DNA of 64,000 bases, taken from contig NC_054876.1 of assembly GCF_018320785.1 (NCBI RefSeq), forward strand, positions 22,652,212 through 22,716,211. Direction: 5' to 3'. A program made the translations under genes and the position numbers. Position 1 is the first letter of the stretch, and each line of letters opens with the position of its first letter. The DNA comes from Cheilinus undulatus (lineage: Eukaryota > Chordata > Actinopteri > Labriformes > Labridae). The notes beneath the pieces are model-generated. The model saw only the letters and a program-made list of their open reading frames with translations, ran no database searches and had not been told where the DNA came from. Positions 24,783-35,095 of the stretch are shown here, one piece after another.

Positions 24783-26288
24783 AGTCGTACCTGTAAAAAG
24801 TATTCACTCCCCTCACTCCCTAACCCTGTTATTTGTTTAATATATCATACTTGCTAAATATAATTTTGCTTTTTTTTAACAAAAAAAAATCAAATATCAA
24901 AGTAAAAACAGATAAGTAATGTTGCTTATAAAAAAATTGTGATATCTAAAATAAGTTACTGCATAAATATTCACCCCTTCAAGCCAGTGTTTTGTGGGTA
25001 AATCTTTGGTTCCAATCACAGCACTGAGTCTATGTGGATAGGTCTCATTTAGGCTCTTCTTTGCTCAACTGCTCAAGCTCTATCAGGTTACACAAAGATC
25101 AGGTGGGAACAGCTCTCTTCAAGTCCAGCCACAAATTCCCTATTGGATTGAGGTCTCAGCTTTGACTTGGCTACTCCAGAACATTCACCTTGTTCTCTTT
25201 AAATCATGTCTGTGTAGCTTTCGCTGTATGCTTCAGGTCACTGTCATGCATCAAATAAATCCCCCAAGCTATATTTCTCGGGCAGACTGAATAGGATTGT
25301 CCTCCAGGATTTTCCTACATTTTGCTGAATTAATTTTACCCTCTATGTTTAAAAATCTTCCAGGGCCAGTTGCAGAGAAGCATCCCCACAGCATGATGCT
25401 GCCACCACTGTGCTTCACTGTGGGCATGGTGTGTTTGCTGTCCACCAAACATAGCTTTTTTCTGGTGGCCAAAAAGCAAAATTTTGGTCTCTTTACCACA
25501 AAGACCTTTCCTCCACTTGAATATGAAGTCTCCCACATAACTTTTGATGAACTCTTGTTGAGATTTAATATACGTGTTCTTCAACAGCGGATTTCTCATC
25601 TCCATTCTCTCATAAAGCTTTGACTGGTGAAGAACAGTTGTTTTTTGCAGTCTCTTCCATCTGAGCTGCTGAAGCTTGTAACCCCTTCAGAGTAGTCATA
25701 GGTGTTATGGTGACCTCTCTTACTAGTCTCCTTCTTGTACGGCCACTCAGTTTGTGAGGAAGGCCTGATCAAGGCAGATATACACATGTACCATATTTCC
25801 TTCATGGTGGATTTAACTGAACTCCAGAGGATGTTCATGACCTTGGGACATTTTTTTGTATCCATCCCCTGACTTAAATTTTCAATAACCTTTTCTCTGA
25901 GTTGTTTGGAGTGTTTTTTCATCTCCATGGTGTAATGGTAGCCAGGAATACTGATAACCCAGTGACTGGACCTTCCAGACAAAGGTTTCTTTTTACTACA
26001 ATCACTTGAGACACATTCACAGGTCTCAGATGATCCCCATTTCACCATGAGACTACTAGCTTCAATTGACTAGACCTCTGTTAAATTTGGTCAGTCACTT
26101 TAAAACAGGTGAATATTTATGTTGTAACTTATTTTACCTTAAATATTTCCTTTTAATTGATATTACTTTGTATCTGTTTTCACTTGGTCATTTAAGAGGT
26201 TGTTATTCCTTATTATATTGACCATGACTGTTTCATAAAGTCAATAAAAGGTTAAAATATTCGAGGGGGGGCATTTTGTGCCTTCATT
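24783..26288 (-). mobile_element. decayed Tc1-like DNA transposon, family 2, copy 2 (inverted)
   Basis: The same family as 18606-20035 but in the opposite orientation. Ends are worn (CCTGTAAAAAGTATTCACTC on the left; GAGGGGGGGCATTTTGTGCC on the right). Minus-strand frames include EMKKHSKQLREKVIENLSQG near 25924-25865 and VKHSGGSIMLWGCFSATGPG near 25425-25366, closely matching copy 1. Several frame changes make it inactive. Confidence 0.88.
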
Positions 26289-27106
26289 ATATAGAGGAGG
26301 CCAGTGGATAGAGTCTGAAATGGGAAAGAGAGCTGTTTCTTAACCAGTGAGGTTTTTAAATAACATATCCCAGAAAATTTAAAGGTCTTTTGTTCTCTTT
26401 CATCCCAGTTTACTATAAATATGCATATTATATCTCTTTTCCCACCCCTTTCTTAAAGCGTTACTAAGTATGAGCTCCAGGCATAAAATAAGGTATGATA
26501 GTCTGGGAAGTAAAATATTATAATACCAATACGGAAAAACCGCAACACTGACTCCAATTGTATGTTACAACAAAACTTCGAGATCTGGTTTCACCTTTTG
26601 TAAACAGATGAAAAATATAAATTCACATTTCTTCCATTGCATAACACCTTTAAACTGTGTGGTTGGGTAGAGAACACTTGATCACTCTTAAGAATTGAAA
26701 CAGGGCTTGGCTTAATACTGTTACTTAATACTTAACATGAGCTAAAATTTGGAACAAACTTCTAATCTGCAGTGTTAAAGAGGGCAGCTCATACAACCAC
26801 TGGGCCGGCCAATGAGAGTAAACAAAAATACAAAGGCAGGATTAAAGGAGGCTGTAACAAAATCGGTGAACCAATTTACTCTCCAGTCACATAAAAGCAC
26901 AGAAACAAAAGATGGAGCCTTCTGAGAAGAAGAAGGAATACCAATGCTGACAGTCAGTGTCCTATTTCCTCCATTACCTAAGACAATAAGACATCTCAAC
27001 TACTTGCATCATAAAGAATTATAAAGGTGAGACTTTAATTTATCATTCAATTTTGTATTTAATTTTATCAAAAATCATCATCATTAGCTCTCCACAGGAG
27101 GGATAT
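26289..27106. other. intergenic stretch downstream of sumf2
   Basis: AT-rich sequence with a minus-strand open frame at 26999-26775 that resembles nothing I know. No splice context or repeat ends support a feature. Confidence 0.4.
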
Positions 27107-27113
27107 AATTTAT
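27107..27113 (-). terminator. sumf2: candidate sumf2 poly(A) signal
   Basis: A TTTATT in the sequence TAATTTATTTATAC reads AATAAA on the minus strand, about 220 bases past the sumf2 stop codon. Confidence 0.4.
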
Positions 27114-27334
27114 TTATACACTCATCTTTCTGTCACCATCATTTCTAATATAAAAGTTAAGCATTATTTTGCCACTTGCCTTCTTGTTTTTCCTCCTCTA
27201 TGTCCTTAAAATCATCAGAACAGGTAACTAATTGGGCCCAGAGGGATTATCAAGTTGTTTGAACTTAGCTGAACAACTTTCCATTCAAAGAACAACACTG
27301 TCCTCCAGCTGACTTCAACTTGATTTCCTATTTT

Positions 27335-30300
27335 CTACAGTTCTGTTTTAACTTTCTTCTTCCCTTGTTTCTGTCCATCGCTGGCAGCACACCTGAATCC
27401 CAGGTTATCCGAGGCAGAGTCAGGAGTGTTTCCCATTCTGAAGGACAAAGAATCAATAGCATTAATCAGTGATGATTAGACATGATTTCTTTTGGCCCCC
27501 AGACTGTAAGCACTGTTTTTGATTCTTTTTTCTGTAATAACCCACCTTGTTGTTATTCGTGCCTTGTGATTGGCTGAACCATCCACCGTGTCGATCCAGG
27601 AGGCGCCACGCAGCACGTACATTGGCTGTGCAGCTCTAAAGGGAGTGGATGTCCATTCCCATGTGTTTCCCATCATGTCATGAAGTCCTACAAGACAAGT
27701 CAATGTTTAGAATATCTTGCATGTTTTAACTTGGACCTTAGACAAACTACCTCAGACTCTCTTAGGTTTTAACAGTAAATAATTCAGTAAATATTTTTTC
27801 TGCTTTCATCTGAATAAAAAATGTTACTATGTAGAACATCATATGGTTACCGCTTATTGTTTTAACAAAAATACAATTACCATAACTGTTCTGAGGAGGA
27901 AATGCTGAGACTGGAGAAATGCCATGGTATCCATCCTCAGCGGTGTCTCTATCAGGAAATGATCCCTTTAACAAACAAAAACATAAACCAGATAATTACT
28001 ACAAAGCCTGTTTTTCCACATTACAAATGTCTCTTCTTTTGAAAACGTACATTACAGGTTAACACTGCCTCTTATTTTTATTCATTCTATACACCCTTGC
28101 CACAGGTGTATAAAATCAAGCACCTAGTCATTCAAGCTCCATTTGCAAACATTTGTGACACAAAATGGTTCGTCCTGTAGAGCTCAGTGACTTTAAACGT
28201 GGCACTGTGTTGGATGCCACCTTTGCAATAAGAAATTTCATGAAATGTCATCCCAGCTTGATATTCCACAGTGAACTGTAAGTGATATTAGAAAATGGAA
28301 GTCTTTAGGAACGACAGCAAATCAGCCATGAAGCGGAAGACCACATAAAATCACAGAGCGACATTAACTACAGCTGAGGCTGTGTGTAAAAGTCGCCAAT
28401 GCTCTGCTGATTCTATAGCTGAAGAGTTCTGAAGTTCCACTGGATTTAAAGTAAGCACAAACACTGTTCAGTGGGTTTCCTAGCCTCGAAGCTGCATGCA
28501 AGCCTCACATCACCAAGTCCAATGCCAAGCATTATATGAGGCAGCGTAAAGCACACCAGCACTGGACTGTGGAGCAGGGGAAATGTGTTATGTAGAGTGA
28601 TGAGTCACTTTTCTCTGTTGAGGTGTCATCAGGCAGTTAGATGAGTTCATCTTGGTTTGGCAGGTGCCAGGAGAACGTTACCTGTCTGACTGCAATGTGC
28701 AAACTGTGAAGTTTGTTAGTGGAGGGATAATGGTATGGAGCTGTTTTTCAGGGTTTGGGTTAGGCCCCTTATCCCCAGTGAAGAGCAATCTTAAAGCTTC
28801 AGCATATCAAGACATTTTGGACAGTACTATGCTTGGCAACAGTTTGGGGAAGGTCCTTTTCTATTCCAACGCGAATGTGCCACAGTGCATTTTCATATTT
28901 ATGAAAAATAATTATCTGCAAAAATGTGTCACAAAGTAAATTTAAGGGTTATTGTACAGAGAAATGTTACAGCACTGTAGCAGACTAACCTGCCACAGGT
29001 TGGATCGGTTGGCCTGGAACTTGTTTCCCCATGGATAAGTCCGACCTGGAACAGAATTGACAGGAAAGAGCTGATATGAAATCAAAAAACTAAACGTCAG
29101 TTATTAAACGGAGCTCATATAAACCATTTCCCCCTTTCCTTCTGAGTAAAGTATAAGAATATACATTTAAACACAGGTCTAACTCTGTTTTATTGATTTT
29201 AGTTAGTAAGTTTTCAAAATATCATGAAACTCTCTTACAGTGTAGCAACATACAGCATATATTCTGTTTTAAGAGTTTACACTTGGTACCTTGTAGTCCT
29301 CCACGTGCAGCCCACTCCCACTCCTCCTCAGTGGGCAGTCTCTTTCCCTTCCACTTGCAGAAAGTCTGAGCATCAGTCAAGCTCACCTGAACCACCGGGT
29401 AGTCCAGGCGTTCCCGAATGCCTGAACCTGGTCCTGCTGGCTAAACAGCAGTGGGTCAAACAAGAAGTTTGATGGCAATGAAGGAATGCACATAAAAAAG
29501 AACTACAAAAAAAGAGTCAAGGTAAAGTCTTGACATCACCTGTCTCCAAAACACTCGCTCTATTGGCAACCACCAAGGAGCAGACTGGAGGGAAAACACA
29601 AGGAAGAGAGAAAGTCATTCACAACACAGCCTTACAGGTACATGCTGTTGTCAATAAAGCTAGGACACTTATTGAACCTGTGCATCAATTAACTTTTTAA
29701 TGATCAATTAGTTGCAATGAAGAAAACTGTAATTAAAGTAAAAGCCATGCACATAAAATGTAATAAGGTAAAATTGCAGGAGTATAAGGATAAGAAAAAC
29801 ATAATTAAAATAGCATGTATAAAATCACTTACGCCCAATTCAGAGCAATGTACAGGTGGATCTCAAAACTTTAGAATATCATGAAAAACTGAACTTGAGT
29901 GAAAGAAAAAATGGACAAGAAATTTTACTTTTTCACTATATTCTATTATTTTGAGATCGTGGAATTTTTTTGTGAGCTGTAAGCCATAATATTTCACCTT
30001 GTATTAGATTAATTCTGAAGGTATGGACATTTCACTTTTGAACTGAATCATAGCAATAAAAAATTAACTTTTAAATGATATTCTATTTTTATATCCACCT
30101 GTATACAATTAGGAATTAAAAATCTAAATAGCTTCATATATTGCAATAATGTGTCATACTTTGCTGCTAATTCTACCTCTGATCAAAAACTAACAAACAG
30201 CTGCAAATTTTCCTTTTCAGTAGCTGTGACTAATTAGAAAAACTGCTGATAGCTTACATGCTTCTTGCAGTGATAACTGTTTAAATTTTCATCAATGTCA

Positions 30301-30902
30301 TGTTATTCTTTCAATTTTCAATTAACCTAAAAATGAACTTGTGTCAAACTAATATAGATCCATTGCACTAAAAATTTCCAAACCGATAAAATTTGAGAAT
30401 AGAAACACCTCAATCCTCTGAGTGACTTTGCTCTTCAGCTCTTCTGACACAAAATCTTGAAACACAAAACTCCAACCAAACGTCTCCGCTTCAGTTTTGT
30501 ACTTCTGTGCTCTCACAAATTCTCTGTAATGAATGAGAGCCATGAAGGGTTAAAACACAGCATTTAGTTTGACTTATAAGGGGGAAATGCTTCATATCAG
30601 GGTGTGTTTATTACCTGAAATCTGCGTTTGTGACAGGGTACCTGTCTATTCTAAAATCCTGAAGTTCAGCTTCCCTGGTGGGGGACTCTCCATCTCTCCC
30701 ATCAGATGCACTGGTTCCCATTATCATCTTTCCTCCAGGTATAGTCACCATCTCATCTGCTAAGTCTTTTTGGCAGAAACAAACCCGGTAATCTCGACTC
30801 AGTGTGATTTATATGTTATCAGAAAGTTAAAAGGCATAAGGTCTTACCCGCCACTTCCAGTAAAAACGCAGCAAAGATCCAGGATACCAGTTTTATAGCC
30901 AT
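27335..30902 (-). CDS. sumf2: SUMF2, formylglycine-generating-enzyme paralogue of the ER lumen
   Basis: Nine coding exons on the minus strand join in phase: 30902-30848, 30759-30615, 30523-30409, 29584-29540, 29440-29290, 29045-28990, 27965-27881, 27687-27546 and 27437-27335, giving 298 residues (human about 301). [18 protein letters not shown] is a signal peptide. FGE-sulfatase fold signatures include [51 protein letters not shown] and [12 protein letters not shown]. Where SUMF1 has its two catalytic cysteines (SYCYRYRCAARSQNTPD), this protein reads [17 protein letters not shown], so both are absent, as expected of SUMF2, which binds and tempers SUMF1 rather than oxidising sulfatases. The last residues, KTEL, look like a KDEL-type ER retrieval signal. 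Intron 6 holds a Tc1 fragment and intron 4 lies beside a mariner-type MITE (29853-30101). Confidence 0.95.
28085..28900 (+). mobile_element. truncated Tc1-like transposon, family 1, in sumf2 intron 6
   Basis: CACAGGTGTATAAAATCAAG and the first codons [15 protein letters not shown]-like match the family at 1421-2661 in mirror orientation. The core [20 protein letters not shown] is open at 28652-28939. Both terminal repeats are missing and the sequence leaves the family at about 28900. It is antisense to sumf2. Confidence 0.8.
29853..30101. mobile_element. Tc1/mariner-type MITE in sumf2 intron 3
   Basis: The left end CAGGTGGATCTCAAAACTTT and the complement of the right end, CAGGTGGATATAAAAATAGA, continue together into GAATATCAT. 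TA flanks both sides (29851-29852 and 30102-30103). It is 249 bp with no coding content. Confidence 0.88.
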
Positions 30903-30985
30903 CTTTCAACATTCCCTTTCTGATATTTAATACACAGCTCATCCAAGTTTACTTCCAACATAGCATCTCATGCCCTATTCACTGG

Positions 30986-31004
30986 TGACGTCCCGACATG
31001 TCGG
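30986..31004. promoter_or_regulatory. CRE-like site and 12-bp palindrome upstream of sumf2
   Basis: TGACGTCC (30986-30993) overlaps a perfect palindrome, CCGACATGTCGG (30993-31004), about 85-100 bp before the start codon. It could be a promoter element; this is inference from position and pattern only. Confidence 0.25.
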
Positions 31005-31559
31005 AGGCATTTCAACGTCGCACCGGATATTAGTTCGTTCATAAATAGGATCCGTACCATTGAGGTTCCACTTTGTTGAAAACTTTTTAACCAGCGTTGA
31101 CCCTTTCTTTCTTTTTACCTGTTAGCAAGTTTCACCGCAATGCGAAGTCAAAACATATCTTTACAAATAAAATATGTCTAAATATTACCCAAGCAAATTT
31201 CGGATAAACAACACATTTACACAATGAGAATATCATGTAGAAGAGTACGGAATTATTTTAATGTTAAGAAAAGAAAATGTATACATCTTTGCAACCTTGA
31301 CAAAATGTGACAACATTGTGAGACTAGAGCTCAAGAAAAGCCTGCTTGTAGTTAAATACAAGATCAAAATGTGTGTGACTCTGTCTGGACTGCATTTGAG
31401 GCCACCACTTCAGGCACGAGCAAGAACTCTAGAATCCAGATCGTGTTATAGATATATTTTCATCTTCTTTTCCCAGAGTGCGTTGATTTCCTGCGTCCTT
31501 GACTGGCAGCATTCCCCCAAGACCGTTGGACCCTCGAGGACCTAAAGGCCTGGCTGTAT

Positions 31560-31690
31560 TAAACCCAACCCTTCAAGTCTCCACTGTAAAATGCCCCCCC
31601 GCCTCTCACAGAATAACAGCTGGGATGTGCCCCAGCCCCCCTTGGCCCTGAATAGGATACACAGAGTTGAAGCTAACACAGAAACATGCA
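31560..31690. repeat. SINE-like tail fragment
   Basis: AGCTGGGATGTGCCCCAGCC followed by CCCTGAATAGGATACACAGA matches the recurrent GGGATAGGCTCCAGCCCCC and GGATAAGCGG pattern common in fish repeats. Only the 3' part appears present. Confidence 0.5.
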
Positions 31691-31806
31691 AGAAACACTA
31701 GGAGTGGAGCAAATAATCAAAACAGAACAGGAAAAAATCAACCAAACACAAAATCACTCATGGATCAAGACAGCACCTCCACCCCTCTGGCTCCCAGACA
31801 TCCGGG

Positions 31807-31830
31807 AAAAAAAAAAAAAAAAAAAAAAAA
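31807..31830. repeat. poly(A) tract
   Basis: An uninterrupted run of about two dozen A residues directly before the G-rich repeat region. It could be the tail of a retroposed copy. Confidence 0.8.
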
Positions 31831-31849
31831 CTTGAGTACAAAATAGCTT

Positions 31850-32330
31850 CTGGGGGGGGCTGGAGGAGGGACTCATTCAGAAGGGCTGCCAGGGGGCATC
31901 CCAGACAGGCACAGGGGGTCAGGTGGATGGCCAAGTGGCATCCCAGAGGTGTACAAGGCTACAGGTGGGTGGCCAGGGGGAAGCCAAGAGGAGCACAAGG
32001 GTTCAGGTGGGAAGCCAGGGGGCCAGTCATGAACAGAGGTGTGGGTCAGGACCTCCGACGAGAGAGCCAGGAACAGGGGTCTGGGTCAGGACCTCTGATG
32101 GGGAGCCAGGAACAGGGGGACCAGATAGGGAGCCAGGAGCTGTGGTTTGGACAGCCTCCACATGGAACCAGAAGCTGCAGTTGGGATGGCCTCCGACATG
32201 GAACCAGGGTAACCAGCAGCAGAGCAGGGCTGAGGCTCTGGGTCACAGGAGACTTGAGTTTCTGGGACACTGGAAACTGGAATCTCTTGTACACTGGACA
32301 AGAATCTCTGGGTCCTTCCAGTCCATAGAA
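31850..32330. repeat. G-rich minisatellite-like region
   Basis: Imperfect repeats of GAGCCAGGAACAGGGG, GTCTGGGTCAGGACCTC and ATGGAACCAG recur with drifting unit length over about 480 bp. Purines dominate the plus strand. Open frames on both strands are a by-product of the composition. Confidence 0.7.
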
Positions 32331-33570
32331 CGGAACTAAAAATTCAACTGAAATCAAAGCTCATCACTGAGGAGTGTGCCTGCTGGGTCCATTATTGGTC
32401 AGTTCATTCTTTCATTTATCAGTAACAAAAATGAAACAAAAAAAGGACCCAAAAGCAATGGCCCTTATACAAAAATTGCTAAATGAATGAAAATACAAAA
32501 ATAACAACTTAACAAATACAAAACCAGAGACCTAAAAGACAAGAGGTACAGAAGACAAAGTACAGATATTCTCAAGCTGGGGATCCACAAACGAACTGAC
32601 CAAGACAAGAGAAAACACAGAAAGTGAATAGACTGGGAGTGACTGCAGAGGGACAGGTCCTGGGTCAGTGAAACATAGGATTTTGCTGTCATGGAAGCTT
32701 ACTTTGGCTAAACAGCCCCAGAGCTAGCAAGCTTGATTTGAGCACATGTCAGAACATAAAAACATGCCAGCATTCAATGTCTGTGCTTTTTCACTGAAGG
32801 GTGGGGGAGTGGCCATGCTGTAAGGGATAACTTGGGCATTGCTGTCCCATCAGAACAACTCCAGCTCTTATAAACTCACCTCACTGTGTCCGAAACAGAT
32901 TTTGTATGCTTACTGGAAATGTGTGCCTGAACAAATGGCCCAAGAACATTTTTACCCAAAACATAGTGCCTCCAACTGGCAGCATTAAGTAGTGTTTTTG
33001 CTTATTCACAAATCTTATAAAAATGAATCTATCCCACATCTTTTAAATTCAATTTGTGTTTCTCTTTCAATCTTAACAATCTGCCTCTGACTCAGCTGTC
33101 ATGGCGATGTGATGCGACCATAAAACAGGAAGTTGTACTCTTCAGGGGCTTAAAATGCTTTTAGAGTTGTGAGACTAGGCAGGAAAAAAATCCCTTTTGT
33201 AAAAAGAGAGACTTTTATTGATTTTGTAGCTGGGCGTGGCTTATGGGCTGAATAACCCCCCTTAAGATTTCAAAAAATCTGCCCCCACGCCACAATTAAT
33301 CTAGGATTTTGAAACATATTCATAGTGACAGTCATAGTATCACATCAATAGGAAAAGGCTAAAATAAACTATTTTTTATGAACTGGGAGTTTTTTGTTGA
33401 CTACTTAATATTAAAGTCTATTTAATATTACAGTCTACATCCAAACTTCAGTCACACATTGATCTCAGTGTATTGACATGTTTACAGCAACCTTATTCTA
33501 ACATATCCACTGTGTTAAGACACAAAGTTTGGACATCACTTTACAGGGACTTCTACAGAGCTTCACAACT
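32331..33570. other. intergenic stretch with no recognised gene
   Basis: A minus-strand frame at 32692-32465 is serine/leucine-rich with no family resemblance. Nothing else can be supported. Confidence 0.4.
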
Positions 33571-33574
33571 TCAA

Positions 33575-33740
33575 CTGCTATAATTATTTATTATTTATTT
33601 AACCAGGAAAGCCTCATTGAGATTAAGAGTCTCATTTACAACAGTGTCCTGGCCAAGACAGGCAGCTCAACAATTAACAGAGTTGCAGACATGAAAAATA
33701 AAAACCACAAAACACAGGTAAACCAATCCAGAATCACAGA
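33575..33740. repeat. dispersed repeat fragment (TTTATTTAACCAGG type)
   Basis: TTATTTAACCAGGAAAGCCT, then CATTGAGATTAAGAGTCTCA and TGTCCTGGCCAAGACAGGCA matches a widespread fish repeat I recognise by sight but cannot classify. Confidence 0.5.
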
Positions 33741-34086
33741 TCAACAAGTCATCAGTCAGAACATAAGCAACCTGGTTCATCTTCCTCCAATCCCTTTAAT
33801 CTACTTTTAATATCATATGGATGTCAAGTAAGAGTCAAATAAAACTAGAGAATTTTAATGCCTACATCAGTGGTTCCCAAAGGGGGCACAATAAGGCAAG
33901 GCTTAGCAACACAAGCTGATGACTTCAGCACTGCAGAATTGGAGCAATTCATTGATATCACTTAGATTCGACAGTGCCATTGAGAGCCTGGTCACACTCT
34001 GTCTATTTGCAACAACCTACCTGGGTGTGATAGTTGTTTTTTCTGCTGTTGCTGCTATTAAGACAAAAACAAACAAACAAATCAGA

Positions 34087-34260
34087 GCAGGGCATGGATG
34101 GCTTAGTGGCTTAAGGCGTGCCCCATGTACACGGTCGGACTGGCCTGTGGCACTCTACTGCATCTCTCCCCAGCTCTCTTATCCCTGTTTCTGATTCTAT
34201 CCACAGTCCTCCTCTACTAATAAAGGCGGACAAATCCCAGATATCTTTAAAAAACAATCA
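34087..34260 (+). mobile_element. tRNA-derived SINE
   Basis: GATGGCTTAGTGGCTTAAGG is an A-box-like head, GCGTGCCCCATGTACACGGT follows as in the copy at 21604, and ACTAATAAAGGCGGACAAAT is the tail region. It lies between sumf2 and cct6a. Confidence 0.6.
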
Positions 34261-34479
34261 TTAAACAAAAATATATATATATATATCTCAAAGCTGGGAT
34301 TGTCAGCCTCACAGCTGCACCCAAGCCTCAAGAGATCTGTAGCACCAAAAAGCCCACAGTAGTCACTGAATTTTTGGCAAGACTTCTAAATCTTGATCTT
34401 CAGAGAGTTATCATTTTAAACTAATATTTTTAAGTTTTGATGTTATGGTAAATTCACATTAAGGAAAACCTTGAGAAAG

Positions 34480-34650
34480 ATTATACACACTGAAAGCGTT
34501 GGTCAGATGAGACCAAACTAGAGCTCTTCGGCCATAGAGTTGTTGCTTATGTTTGGAGTAAGAAGGGAGAGAGGTATAACCCAAAGAACTCTGTCCCAAC
34601 ACTAAAACACAGCTATGTGGAAGCTTCACTGTAAGGGGGGTAATAACTTT
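34480..34650 (+). mobile_element. Tc1-like transposase fragment
   Basis: The translation includes WSDETKLELFGHRVVAYVW and SKKGERYNPKNSVPTLKHS, the segment around the first catalytic Asp of a Tc1 transposase. The rest of the element is absent. Confidence 0.8.
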
Positions 34651-34827
34651 GTCCTCATTAATTGAACCATTGGTTGTGTGTTAACCATTTATTGATATTA
34701 CAGTCCAGGCATGGCTGGTAGTTTTATTTTTAATGTGTTTTAGTGTTCCTCCAGGTTAATTAGTGTATTATTTATTGAATGTAGATCACTTAAAAAAAAA
34801 CAAGACAAAATCTTTCAAGAGCCGAAA

Positions 34828-34836
34828 ACAATCTTT
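34828..34836 (-). terminator. cct6a: candidate cct6a poly(A) signal
   Basis: TTTAAT in AATCTTTAATGGG reads ATTAAA on the minus strand, about 260 bases beyond the cct6a stop codon. Other hexamers are possible. Confidence 0.3.
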
Positions 34837-35095
34837 AATGGGTAGAAACAAAACTGAGTGATTGAGGTCAGTGCTTTTAACAAAATCTCATAAATAAACC
34901 AATCAGAGGGAGACATTGACAAATCCATGAAAAACCATGACTAGCAAAACAATGGTTTCTGACAGACGCTGTGATGTCTACAGCAGGCTGTCCATCAGAC
35001 TGGGGTGCTTCAAAGTTCAAAGAGGGGCAACAAGTTTACTCAACTGTCATTATCCCTGTGATTATGATAACAGCTGCAGCTCCTTCAGTTAACAT

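Noticed and set aside
31923-32357. Overlapping long open frames on both strands
   Set aside because: They arise from the G-rich repeat composition, show repeat-unit periodicity and have no start or splice context.
33860-33935. CAGTGGTTCCCAAAGGGGG as another hAT MITE
   Set aside because: It resembles a hAT end, but no opposite end or target duplication was found, so it was not listed as an element.
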